NCBI GenBank assembly: GCA_964396375.1
Contig: CAYNEY010000020.1
Coordinates: 33,739-97,738, forward strand
Length of the DNA: 64,000 bases
Source: FEN-1139 sp964396375
Lineage (GTDB): Bacteria > Myxococcota_A > Polyangia > Polyangiales > Polyangiaceae
Reading direction: 5' to 3'
Below, piece after piece: positions 35,537-44,154 of this stretch. The notes below the pieces were generated by a model. It was not told where the DNA came from. It worked only from the letters and a program-made list of their open reading frames with translations, and ran no database searches. Position 1 is the first letter of the stretch. Each line of letters starts with the position of its first letter. The position numbers were made by a program, and so were the translations under genes.

Positions 35537-35825
35537 AACCCCCGAGGCCGTCCCTTCGTCTGGTGCTGACCATCTTGCTGGTTGGCTTCGCCGCAGCGCT
35601 GAGCGCCGCGTCGGGCTTCAATCAAGCTTCAGCCAAAGAGCCTACGATTGCCAGCATCAGACGGATCGGGCCGCGCTGACGCTGCCCCGGGCCGTCTCCG
35701 GCTCAGCCGCCCTGGTCGACCGATTCGCGCCCATTCCGCGGGTCTCCAGGGCGGTCTGGTGTGTCCCGTGTTGTGATTCAGTGCCGAGGGTAAAAGCGCG
35801 CGATAGGCGGCGGAATCGAACGCGG

Positions 35826-36467
35826 CTAGCCGCGATTGGCCTTGACGTCGAGCCGTATCAAGACCTCATCTTTGATCAGATCGTCCGGCTTGCCTGGGTA
35901 GACGATCCCGAAGTCCTTGCGATTGATCCCAAACTCGCTTCTGACCGTGACCGTGTCCGGACCAAGGCCGATGGTCGCCGGGAAGCTGATGGACTTGGTG
36001 ACCCCGTGAAGCTCCAGGTTTCCTGTGACGATGTGCGTTGCCGGTGCGGCAGCTCCCGAGGCGATCCGTGTGGAGACGAACTTTGCCTTGGGGAAGCGTT
36101 CAGTGTCGAAGAAATCAGGGCTCTTCAGGTGACCTGTCAGCTTCTCGTGGTCGGAACTCACGCTCCCCATGTCTATCTCCACGGTGACGCGGCTCTGGGT
36201 CGCTTCCGCTCCGACGACCGCGACTTCACCACGAAAGGTGCCAAAAGCCCCGTCGTGTTTGCCGGTGACCTTCGCGCCAACGAACGACAGTGTCGAGCCG
36301 GCTTCGCTGAAACGAAAGCGGACGGCCTCCGCGTTCTTCACGGGCGCAACGGCTGCCGCCTGCCCCACCGTAGCCAAGGGCTTGTTCTCCACGGGGTTGT
36401 TGTCGCAAGCAGCGACGAAAAAGAGGGAAGCGGCTAGCAACGCTGACGTTCCAAATGCGGTCTTCAT
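35826..36467 (-). CDS. yceI: YceI-family lipid-binding lipoprotein
   Basis: 213 aa from ATG 36467 (the open frame is longer upstream but the signal peptide starts here). Lipobox VAACD, then the lipocalin-like YceI domain: STLSFVGAKVTGKHDGAFGTF, MGSVSSDHEKLTGHLKSPDFF, ERFPKAKF and GNLELHGVTKSISFP. Members bind isoprenoid-type lipids in the periplasm. The lipoprotein form is common in deltaproteobacteria and myxobacteria. No gene lies in the 289 nt to the convergent lipoprotein gene. Confidence 0.93.
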   Translation of the reverse strand: MKTAFGTSALLAASLFFVAACDNNPVENKPLATVGQAAAVAPVKNAEAVRFRFSEAGSTLSFVGAKVTGKHDGAFGTFRGEVAVVGAEATQSRVTVEIDMGSVSSDHEKLTGHLKSPDFFDTERFPKAKFVSTRIASGAAAPATHIVTGNLELHGVTKSISFPATIGLGPDTVTVRSEFGINRKDFGIVYPGKPDDLIKDEVLIRLDVKANRG

Positions 36468-36653
36468 GGCAGGGCTCCGAGGGGTTGATTGAATCAAGAT
36501 CTGCAGCCGAAGACGAGGATCGCAAGGGGGGAGGCGGCTCTGGGGCAAAAGGCGAGCGGGCCGCCCTCGGGGCAGCAGTGAGAGCGGTGGTCGGACGGTG
36601 ATTGTGCGATGTGTACCAGGAACAATCGCGGTATGCTCGGGGAACCGCACTTG

Positions 36654-37154
36654 ATGTCACGCCCTCGATTGGTCTTACTCTTTGCGCTCGCGTCGTTGGT
36701 TCTACTCGCCCTGTTTCTCTTGGTGCGTCCGCGTTCGATGCTGGGTCCGGAGCCGCCCGAGGCGAGTGCGGAGCAGGTGTTGCTCGAGCTGCCCGAGCCG
36801 CCCGAGGCGAGGACGGAGCGGGTGTCGCTGGAGCTGCCCGAGCTGGAGGACACCTTCCCGGAGCTGCCAGCTGGTTCCACGTCTTCACCCGGAACAGTGA
36901 CCGAGCTGCCCCCTTCGGCGCCAATGCCGCAGCCTCACGCCGAGTGTCAAGAGGCGCGCGACTGTATCGGGGCGCGTCACCCGGACTGTGATCGCGTTCG
37001 GTGCGAAAACGGCCGGTGCTTGCATGACCGCTCGAGCTGTGAGTGCCAGAGCCCTGCTGACTGTGACGATGGTGACCCGTGCACGCGTGACCACTGCTTC
37101 GTTGCCACCGCCAAATGTATCTTCATCCCTGGTCAGTGTCAGAACGAAGAGTGA
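36654..37154 (+). CDS. Membrane-anchored Cys-rich protein
   Basis: 166 aa from ATG 36654 (an upstream ATG at 36609 adds 15 polar residues). One N-terminal hydrophobic helix (LVLLFALASLVLLALFLLV), a Pro/Glu-rich linker with a partial repeat, and a C-terminal Cys-rich module (CQEARDCIGARHPDC, CQSPADCDDGDPCTRDHC) resembling the Cys-pattern modules common in myxobacterial secreted proteins. Its stop abuts the stop of the convergent mannanase gene with no bases between. Confidence 0.68.
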   Translation: MSRPRLVLLFALASLVLLALFLLVRPRSMLGPEPPEASAEQVLLELPEPPEARTERVSLELPELEDTFPELPAGSTSSPGTVTELPPSAPMPQPHAECQEARDCIGARHPDCDRVRCENGRCLHDRSSCECQSPADCDDGDPCTRDHCFVATAKCIFIPGQCQNEE

Positions 37155-38923
37155 CTATTCGAAGACCGAGCAGAGCTCCGCGCTGGCCTTGATACCGTTG
37201 CTGCCGTTGATCAACCGGTTGCCCCAGGTCGTCAGACTGTTGACGTTGAAGTTATTGGTGATGTCGAGGCTGCTCAGATCACTCGAGTTGCCCGCCCAAG
37301 ACCAGCCGAGATAACCGACGCCCCTCGAGGCACAGGAAGCCAGAATGGTGTCCTCGTCCACATTCCCAGCCGAGCCGTGATCGGCGGCGAACTCCCCGAC
37401 GATCAAGGGAACGCCCTTGTCGAGGAAGTTCTCAAGGTAGCTGTTGACCGTGTTGGCGGAATCGTAAACGTCGTACATGTGGACCGAGAACACCACATTT
37501 TTGTCTGGATCGGCGTTGAAGATGTTCACGGCGCCGTTTCCGTCGCGCATCAGGTTTGACCAGTCTTGGCCCCAGTTTGGCGCATCCACAATCAGGGTGT
37601 GCCGGATCCCCGCGTTGCGGAGGGAAACCACGGCGCCTGCATGAAAAGACTCCCAGCTGCTCTGGCTGGTATCGTTGCCGAAGGGTTCGTTGGCGATGTT
37701 GATCAGAACCGTGTCTTCATGCCCCGTGATCGCGGTCAGGATGTCACTACTGGTCCAGTAGGTCACGGCATCATTGGGATGCACAGAGCCGGATTGCTCG
37801 GCGTAGCCCGTCGAATCGTGGACCTCGAGCATCGCGACCATGCGGTTCTGTTCCATGGCAGAGATGATGGTACTCACCTCGGTGCCGCTGGTGCGGGACC
37901 ATCGCGCTCCTGTCGAGAGCACCACGCGAACCGCGTTTGCCTCGACCGAGGCCATGTCAGCGGTGCGAGCGGAGAACGAATCCTTATACCAGGAGTAGGG
38001 GTAGTTCACTCCGCGCATCAAGAACTCGTTACAGTTCGCGTCGAACAGACGTGCGCCGTCGACGTAGAAACCGGTAGCCGAGCAACCCGAAGTGGTGCCG
38101 CCTTCGCCTGTAGCTCCGCTTGCGGCTCCACCCTCGCCTGTGGTGCCGCCTTCGCCTGTAGCTCCGCTTGCGGCTCCACCCTCGCCTGTGGTGCCGCCTT
38201 CGCCATGTGTGTTCCCTCCCTCACCCCAGGTGAACCCGCCTTCGCCCGTGCCCCCAACGCCCGGGCTACCTCCCTGTGCCCAGGTGTTGCCACCCTGACC
38301 GCTGCCACCCTGACCGCTGCCACCCTGTGCCCAGGTGTTGCCACCCTGACCGCTGCCNNNNNNNNNNNNNNNNNNNNNNNNNNNNNNNNNNNNNNNNNNN
38401 NNNNNNNNNNNNNNNNNNNNNNNNNNNNNNNNNNNNNNNNNNNNNNNNNNNNNNNNNCCTGTGCCCAGGTGTTGCCACCCTGACCGCTGCCACCCTGTGC
38501 CCAGGTGTTGCCGCCCTGACCGCTGCCACCCTGTGCCCAGGTGTTGCCGCCCTGACCGCTGCCACCCTGACCGCTGCCACCCTGTGCCCAGGTGTTGCCT
38601 CCCGCTCCCTGGCTGGTGCCGCCGTCACCTTGCGGTGTGCCACCTTGGTTCTGACCATAACCGCCCTGGTTGGGGGAGGTGCCTCCGTTTCCTGACGTAC
38701 CGCCCGAACCAAGCGCACTCGAGCCGCCTCGAGGGGCCGCCGCACCGCCACTGCCCTGCGATACGCCTGCTTGTCCACCCTGGGGGACCGTGACACCACC
38801 TCCCACCGAGCTGTACTCACTGTCGTTGCCTGATTCGCCACCGCAGCCAGCCGCGAGCATCAGCCATATTGCAGAAGTGAAAGGCCGTGCGAACTCTAGG
38901 GCAAAGAACCTATGGTGATCCAT
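37155..38923 (-). CDS. GH5 endo-beta-mannanase-like lipoprotein, interrupted by assembly gap
   Basis: ATG 38923 has GGGAG about 9 nt upstream and a signal ending MLAAGC (lipobox). A long Gly-rich repeat linker follows (GGSGQGGNTWAQ units), holding a 100-N gap at 38358-38457 that makes the reading frame appear to switch. The C-terminal ~290 residues are a GH5 catalytic domain resembling mannan endo-1,4-beta-mannosidases: GVNYPYSWYKDSF, acid/base Glu in INIANEPFGN, HMYDVYDS, nucleophile Glu in IVGEFAADHG and LGWSWAGN. It probably cleaves plant beta-mannan at the cell surface. True linker length unknown. Confidence 0.85.
38358..38457. other. Assembly gap (100 N) inside Gly-rich repeat
   Basis: Exactly 100 Ns, a scaffolder default size, flanked on both sides by the same 36-bp repeat. 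The true distance is unknown and not a multiple consistent with the frame. Confidence 0.98.
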
Positions 38924-39172
38924 GAATGTGGCTCCCAAGCGAACAAGCTCTCTCATCTGGAAAATTCCGTCCATTCAGTGTTGCGGGTCAACCTCAGTTG
39001 TGAACGGACCAACACCAACACCACGATAGGTTCTCAGTTCTCCAGAAGCTTCAATCGACGCGAGCCTGGACTGGATCACCGCGGGATGAGACTGAGGAGC
39101 AGGGACGGCTCCGATCTGGGTGTAAGTTTGTAGCTCTGTCTGGTCGGGGCAGCGTGGTAAGCTCGGGGGTCG

Positions 39173-39949
39173 ATGTGCCAGCTGTTGGGCATGAATGCAA
39201 ACGTTCCCACGGACATCTGCTTCTCGTTCGAGGGATTCCGAGCGCGTGGGGGACGCACGGACCGTCATGGCGACGGCTGGGGCATTGCTTTCTTCGAGGG
39301 ACGAGGCGTCCGCACCTTCCTCGATCCAGCACCGGCCAGCGATTCACCCATTGCAGACTTCGTGCGGCGCTACCCCATCAAGAGCTGTCACGTCATCGCT
39401 CATATCCGGCGGGCAACTCAGGGTAACGTCGCGCTCGAAAACTGTCACCCCTTCGTCCGTGAGCTGTGGGGACGGCACTTCGTGTTCGCTCACAACGGGG
39501 ATCTGCCGGGGTTCCGGATTCAGCCCTCCGTCGCCTTCTCTCCAGTTGGATCTACCGACAGCGAAGCCGCATTCTGTCATATCCTGCGGCGGATGGTCGA
39601 CGAGTTTGGCGAAACGGAGCCCGAACTCCGGGAGTTCTTTGGGCTGCTTCGCCAGGAGACGGCCGCGCTTTCGCAGCGTGGGCCCTTCAATTACCTGCTG
39701 TCGAACGATCGCTTCCTTTTTGCTCACGCCTCGACGACTCTCCACTACATCGTACGCCAGTCGCCCTTCTGTTCCGCTCACCTGATCGACGAAGACTTCA
39801 GCATCGACTTCAGTGAGGTAACGACCGAGCGAGATCGCGTAGCTATCATTGCTACCACGCCGCTCACCGACAACGAATCTTGGACAGCGGTTCCTGCGGG
39901 ACAGCTCTTGGTCTTCGAAGGCGGCGCCCCCTTGCCAGGGCCGATGTGA
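39173..39949 (+). CDS. Class II glutamine amidotransferase, YafJ-like
   Basis: 258 aa. It starts MCQLLGMNAN, so the catalytic Cys becomes N-terminal after Met removal, as in Ntn-type glutaminases. Family blocks: DGWGIAFFEGRGVRTFLD, VIAHIRRATQGNVALENCHPF, FAHNGDL and STDSEAAF. Family members carry a glutaminase domain alone; the acceptor substrate in YafJ is not clearly defined. No signal peptide. It stands alone, divergent from the mannanase with a 249-nt gap in which I see no further gene. Confidence 0.9.
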   Translation: MCQLLGMNANVPTDICFSFEGFRARGGRTDRHGDGWGIAFFEGRGVRTFLDPAPASDSPIADFVRRYPIKSCHVIAHIRRATQGNVALENCHPFVRELWGRHFVFAHNGDLPGFRIQPSVAFSPVGSTDSEAAFCHILRRMVDEFGETEPELREFFGLLRQETAALSQRGPFNYLLSNDRFLFAHASTTLHYIVRQSPFCSAHLIDEDFSIDFSEVTTERDRVAIIATTPLTDNESWTAVPAGQLLVFEGGAPLPGPM

Positions 39950-40102
39950 AGAGAGGCAAGCAAGCTCATGGAAACGCTCCCTGAAGGTCCGGGATATCGA
40001 ACCTTTGGACGTGCCGCGGTCGTACCAGAAACGGGCACAACCGCGGCTGTGGACTAGGGCTCAAGGCATGCGGAGGCGCATGGTTCAGCAGAGCAAACCG
40101 GA

Positions 40103-41059
40103 CTAGTTGGCTGAAGGCAAGAGCACTGCATCGATGACGTGGATCACGCCGTTGGTGGTCACGATGTTGGCTGCGGTCACGGTCGCATCGTCAATCTTGA
40201 CTCCCGCTGATTTGCTGACCGTTACCGATCTGCCCTCGAGAGCTGTCGGAACCATGGCCCCGTCCGCGAGATCTGCCGGTCCCGCCCATCCGGGGACCAC
40301 ATGATAGAGGAGCACCTCGCTCAATGCCTCGGTGGAAAGCCCGCCGAGCACACCTGGATTGGCGGCTTCGAAGGCAGCGAAGGCATCGTCTGTCGGCGCG
40401 AACACGGTGTAGGGGCCTTCACCCATGAGTGTTTGGTCGAGCCCCGTCGACACCAGAGCGCCCGCCAGGATGGTAAAGGATCCAGCCGAAAGTGCCGTTT
40501 CGACCAGGTTCTCACTCGGCGGCACGATCACGCTATCAATCACATGAATCACCCCGTTCGAGGCTTGGATATCGGTGGTTACGACGTCCACACCGCCCAC
40601 CTTCGCACCTGACGTCAGATCGACCGCGAAGGGAAGCCCCTGAAGCGTGACCACCAGGCTCCCCGACACCAGATCATTCGCGGCCACGCTGCCGCTCACG
40701 ACGTGATAGCTCAGAACATCAGCCACCTGGTCCGTCGACAGACTCGCGAGCACACCAGGGTTCTCAGCCTCGAATGCTGCGAAGGCCGCATCCGTTGGAG
40801 CGAACACCGTGAACGGTCCTTCGCCCTTCAAGGCGGCGGTGAGGCCGGTTGCATCCAGCAAGGTCGCAAGCTGACCGAAGGTTCCCCGAGCGGCTGCTGT
40901 CTCCACGATGTCTGACGCCGCCTCTTCCCCGGGTGTCTCCTCCATCCCAGGCGTAGCGCTGTTGTCTTTGTCGTCGTCGGAGTCGCAGCCGAGGACGAAG
41001 AGCAGCGTGGCTGCCGTAGCGGTGGCGGAGAATTTGGTGAAACTAGAAAACTTGGTCAT
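40103..41059 (-). CDS. Lipoprotein with two fasciclin (FAS1) domains
   Basis: 318 aa from ATG 41059 (the open frame is longer upstream, but signal LLFVLGCDSDDD starts here). Two FAS1 repeats, each with the H1 motif (FTVFAPTDAAFAAF and YTVFAPTDDAFAAF), the YHVV core and NGVIHVID H2 motif. FAS1 domains act in adhesion and matrix contacts. It is divergent from a MerR/B12-binding regulator across 166 nt that hold an inverted repeat, so its expression may be light- or B12-dependent. Confidence 0.92.
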   Translation of the reverse strand: MTKFSSFTKFSATATAATLLFVLGCDSDDDKDNSATPGMEETPGEEAASDIVETAAARGTFGQLATLLDATGLTAALKGEGPFTVFAPTDAAFAAFEAENPGVLASLSTDQVADVLSYHVVSGSVAANDLVSGSLVVTLQGLPFAVDLTSGAKVGGVDVVTTDIQASNGVIHVIDSVIVPPSENLVETALSAGSFTILAGALVSTGLDQTLMGEGPYTVFAPTDDAFAAFEAANPGVLGGLSTEALSEVLLYHVVPGWAGPADLADGAMVPTALEGRSVTVSKSAGVKIDDATVTAANIVTTNGVIHVIDAVLLPSAN

Positions 41060-41165
41060 TGGGACTGGCTCCTGGTTCGGTTGAGTCTTGCGGTTGATCT
41101 GGGAACCTCCGATGCATAGGGATCGTTCAAGGTTTGTCCATCCTTCATGAGTAAGAATTGTAAAC

Positions 41166-41197
41166 TTGTCGAAAAATAACCAGAAATGAATCGACAA
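41166..41197. promoter_or_regulatory. Inverted repeat operator candidate between FAS1 and MerR/B12 regulator
   Basis: TTGTCGA (41166-41172) and TCGACAA (41191-41197) form a perfect 7-bp inverted repeat with an 18-nt AT-rich spacer. Related half-sites TTGTCCA and TTGTAAA lie at about 41134 and 41158. The position in the divergent promoter region and spacing near that between -35 and -10 fit a MerR-type repressor site. Confidence 0.55.
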
Positions 41198-41225
41198 ACA
41201 TTAGACAGGAGTTATCTATTGAGAG

Positions 41226-42146
41226 GTGGACGAGCGCAACCATAGACCGTCGGGCCTGTATCGGATTCAGACTGTCTCGCGCATGACAGGTGTGCCCTCC
41301 GCCGTCTTGCGCGCCTGGGAAAAGCGCTATGGCATCCCGGCGCCGCGCCGAACGGACACAGACTACCGCCTTTACTCAGACGGGGATGTGGCGATGATCC
41401 GGCGCATGGGCGCGCTCCGCGCGACGGGGTTGGTGGCTTCGGAGGCTGCGCGGATCGTTCTTTCCGAGCAACCCTCGGCGAGCACGGCGCCGCAAGTGGG
41501 AGAGGCTTCGGTGGAGCGCTTGCTCGTGGCAGCAAGAAAAATGGACGGCGCCGCCATCGACCAGTGCCTTGCCTCGTTGGTTACCTTCGGCAACGCCAAA
41601 GAGGCCTTCGACCGTGTGATAGGGCCAGTTCTTCGCGCTGTGGGCGAGTTGTGGCAAGCCCAAGAGATCTCCGAAGCGGAGGAACACTTGTTGAGCGAGC
41701 ACATCTCTTTCGTCCTGAGGAGCTGGCTTACTGTGGCGCGACCGTCTGTGGGTGCAAAGGTGGCCCTGCTCGCCTGTCATGCAGACGAGTTGCACACCAT
41801 CCCCGCCTACGGAGTCGCGCTGCGCTGGGCAAGCTTGGGTTGGGATCCGATCGTGCTCGGTGCACGCACCTCGCCGGCGGCTCTGCGGCAGGCGGTGGAG
41901 CGGCTCTCGCCCGGTGTGGTGGGGCTGTCCATCACCACGCCCATCGATGGTGCAGGGGCGAAGCTCCTGCCCGAGTACGCGACTGCCGTTGGCAGAGTGC
42001 CGTGGTTGGTTGGGGGCGGGGCCTCCGCGGTGGTGGCAGACGAGGTGAGAGTGCTTGGCGGGCTGACGGGAGAGGAGTCGGTACAGTTCCTCGCACACGA
42101 GCCGCGCTCTCTCGTTGCACCATCCGGGGCGGGTTCTCGACGATGA
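41226..42146 (+). CDS. MerR-family regulator with B12-binding domain (CarH/CarA/LitR-like)
   Basis: 306 aa from GTG. MerR winged helix (YRIQTVSRMTGVPSAVLRAWEKRYG) at about 12-80, a helical domain with W143 and E153-H154 (Wx9EH, the motif that caps adenosylcobalamin in CarH photoreceptors), and a B12-binding Rossmann region with Glu-x-His in DELHTIPAYGVAL. In CarH the motif is ExHxxG; here a Pro replaces the Gly, so lower His ligation is likely but unproven. By family it represses in the dark with AdoCbl and releases DNA in light. The likely target is the divergent FAS1 gene and itself. Confidence 0.85.
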   Translation: MDERNHRPSGLYRIQTVSRMTGVPSAVLRAWEKRYGIPAPRRTDTDYRLYSDGDVAMIRRMGALRATGLVASEAARIVLSEQPSASTAPQVGEASVERLLVAARKMDGAAIDQCLASLVTFGNAKEAFDRVIGPVLRAVGELWQAQEISEAEEHLLSEHISFVLRSWLTVARPSVGAKVALLACHADELHTIPAYGVALRWASLGWDPIVLGARTSPAALRQAVERLSPGVVGLSITTPIDGAGAKLLPEYATAVGRVPWLVGGGASAVVADEVRVLGGLTGEESVQFLAHEPRSLVAPSGAGSRR

Positions 42147-42202
42147 GCCCCAGCCAGTGGCAGCACATCACGAGTGCTGGCGTCTGTGCGCGTGGTTCGT
42201 GA

Positions 42203-43348
42203 CTACTTGAGGGCAGCGATGAAGTAGCCGGCGGCTATGGCTGTGCCGATGACCCCAGCCACGTTGGGCCCCATCGCGTGCATGAGAAGATAGTTCTGAG
42301 GATCGTGGCGTTGTCCCTCGACGTGACTGACCCGAGCCGCCATCGGGACCGCGCTCACGCCGGCGGAGCCGATCAGTGGGTTGATCGGATTCTTGCTAAG
42401 AAGATTCATCAGCTTGGCCATCAGCACTCCCCCCGCGGTGGACAGTGCGAAGGCCACCACACCCATACCAATGATCCCGATGGTCTTCGGCTTGAGGAAG
42501 TTGTCACCGTTCATGGTGATGCCGACGCTGGCTCCGAGAAAGATGGTCGTGATATTGATGATCTCGTTTTGCGCCGCACGGCTGAGGCGTTCCGTTACGC
42601 CGCTCTCCCGGAGGAAATTCCCGAGAAACAACATGAACAGCAGACCTGCCGCGTCGGGAACCAGAAGGATGCAGAAGCACATCACCACCACGGCGAACAG
42701 GAGCTTCTCGAGACGGGACACCTTCCGCAACGTCTTCATCCGGATCAGCCGTTCCTTCTTGGTGGTGAAGAGGCGCATGATCGGCGGTTGAATCAGGGGC
42801 ACCAACGACATGTAAGTGTAGGCAGCCACGGCGATCGGTCCGAGCAAGTGCGGTGCCAGCTTGTTGGCGAGGAAGATAGAGGTAGGCCCGTCCGCTCCGC
42901 CAATGATACCGATCGAGGCGGATTCAGGGATTGTGAAGCCGATCCCCACAGCGAAAAACATCGCGGCGAACACCCCGAACTGGGCTGCCGCACCGAGCAG
43001 GAGAGTGCGAGGATTGGCGATCAGTGGTCCGAAATCAGTCAGGGCCCCAACCCCGAGAAAGATGATGGGAGGGAAGAGTTCGAGGTGGATCCCCTGCGAG
43101 ATGTAGTAAAAGAGCCCTCCCGTTCCATCGGGGCGCAGCGGTATGCCGTCGAGGCCCTCCAGCACGCCTCGGGACGGCAGGTTGGCCATCAGCGCGCCCA
43201 TGGCGATCGGCACCAGGAGTAGGGGCTCGAAGCCCTTTTTGACGGCCAGGTAGAGCAAGACCACGACCACGCCCCACATCACCAGCATGCGCCAAGTGAT
43301 GTCCATGAACGAGGTGGTTGCCCAGATGCCCTCGAGAGTCTGCCACAT
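42203..43348 (-). CDS. mmdB: Sodium-pumping decarboxylase beta subunit
   Basis: 381 aa, highly hydrophobic. Family blocks: FLGVGALTDFGPLIANP, GIIGGADGPTSIFLANKLAP, FLGASVGITMNGDNFL and NPINPLIGSAGVSAVPMAARVSH. The beta subunit decarboxylates carboxybiotin and exports Na+ across the membrane. Last gene of the four-gene operon, 11 nt after the biotin carrier. Shared by oxaloacetate, methylmalonyl-CoA, malonate and glutaconyl-CoA systems. Confidence 0.94.
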   Translation of the reverse strand: MWQTLEGIWATTSFMDITWRMLVMWGVVVVLLYLAVKKGFEPLLLVPIAMGALMANLPSRGVLEGLDGIPLRPDGTGGLFYYISQGIHLELFPPIIFLGVGALTDFGPLIANPRTLLLGAAAQFGVFAAMFFAVGIGFTIPESASIGIIGGADGPTSIFLANKLAPHLLGPIAVAAYTYMSLVPLIQPPIMRLFTTKKERLIRMKTLRKVSRLEKLLFAVVVMCFCILLVPDAAGLLFMLFLGNFLRESGVTERLSRAAQNEIINITTIFLGASVGITMNGDNFLKPKTIGIIGMGVVAFALSTAGGVLMAKLMNLLSKNPINPLIGSAGVSAVPMAARVSHVEGQRHDPQNYLLMHAMGPNVAGVIGTAIAAGYFIAALK

Positions 43349-43359
43349 GGGATCTTTAC

Positions 43360-43749
43360 CTAGCCGATGGTCACGAGGAGCTGCCCCTCTTCGACCGAGT
43401 CACCGACATTGACGTGCACCACGGTGATTGTCCCTTCAATGGGGGAGGAGACCACGGTGTTCATTTTCATGGCCTCCAAGGTTACCACCGTCTGTCCTTT
43501 CGTGACTCGTGCCCCGACTTTGGCGTCGATCGACACCACCTTGCCGGCGATCGGGCTGGGCAGATCGCCAGTGGCTGTTGGAGCGTTCGCGCGGGAGGGG
43601 CTGGTGGGCGCGCTCACGGAGGTGTTCGCAGCCAACGCAGAGGGAGCAGCGGCGGCCGCTCCGGTTAATTCGGATTCGACGTCGTCGAGGACTTCGGCGA
43701 GTACGTCGTAGGTCTTGCCGTTGAAGGTGATGCGGAGGTGCTTCTTCAT
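43360..43749 (-). CDS. mmdC: Biotin carboxyl carrier subunit of the decarboxylase
   Basis: 129 aa. An N-terminal short domain, then an Ala/Pro/Ser-rich hinge, then a biotinyl domain with the biotinylated Lys in LEAMKMNT and a mirrored SPIEGTI half. It carries CO2 from the carboxyltransferase to the beta subunit. Located between the small gamma-type gene and mmdB. Confidence 0.93.
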   Translation of the reverse strand: MKKHLRITFNGKTYDVLAEVLDDVESELTGAAAAAPSALAANTSVSAPTSPSRANAPTATGDLPSPIAGKVVSIDAKVGARVTKGQTVVTLEAMKMNTVVSSPIEGTITVVHVNVGDSVEEGQLLVTIG

Positions 43750-43799
43750 GAGATAGGCTCGAGGTTTTTTCGGGAAGGCTCGGCGGTAACGGCTGGATG

Positions 43800-44138
43800 T
43801 CAGCGCAGCCGATGGGAGAGGTGGATGTCTCGCCGGCCAGAGTCCGCCCAGGACGTTTTGGTCGGGTGAACGGCGACGACGCGTGAGTTCGGGCCGAGCA
43901 GCATGGTCACGACGGCCGCGATCACGACGGCGGCCTCGTCATCCGGAGCAGGTTCGCCGAGCGCCGAACTCGTGGCGAGAGTGACGGTGGAGGGGGGCAC
44001 CGGTACCCCAGAACTCTCGAACCGACGCACCAGCCAGCTCATCAGTGCGGTCAGGGCCCAGAGGGTCGCGAGGGCAAAGACCACCACCAGAAAGCCCGCG
44101 AAGTGCTGGGATGCGAGTCGGATGTTCTCGATGTTCAT
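43800..44138 (-). CDS. OadG/MmdD-like small membrane subunit
   Basis: 112 aa. One membrane helix (FAGFLVVVFALATLWALTALMSW), then a Pro-rich linker and a cytoplasmic tail containing AAVVIAAVVTMLLGPNSRVVAV, as in OadG-type subunits that assemble the complex. It lies 16 nt after mmdA. The tail is longer than in the smallest OadG proteins. Confidence 0.82.
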   Translation of the reverse strand: MNIENIRLASQHFAGFLVVVFALATLWALTALMSWLVRRFESSGVPVPPSTVTLATSSALGEPAPDDEAAVVIAAVVTMLLGPNSRVVAVHPTKTSWADSGRRDIHLSHRLR

Positions 44139-44154
44139 GGGTAGCTCTCCCCGA

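Noticed and set aside
35537..35825. Possible gene between the Cys-rich lipoprotein and yceI
   Set aside because: Plus-strand frames are shadows with no start site or similarity; the region appears intergenic.
38018..38974. Protein frame continuing past the N gap as TPGHR/AAVRV text
   Set aside because: The gap length is arbitrary, so the frame after it is shifted; the GH5 frame is the real one.
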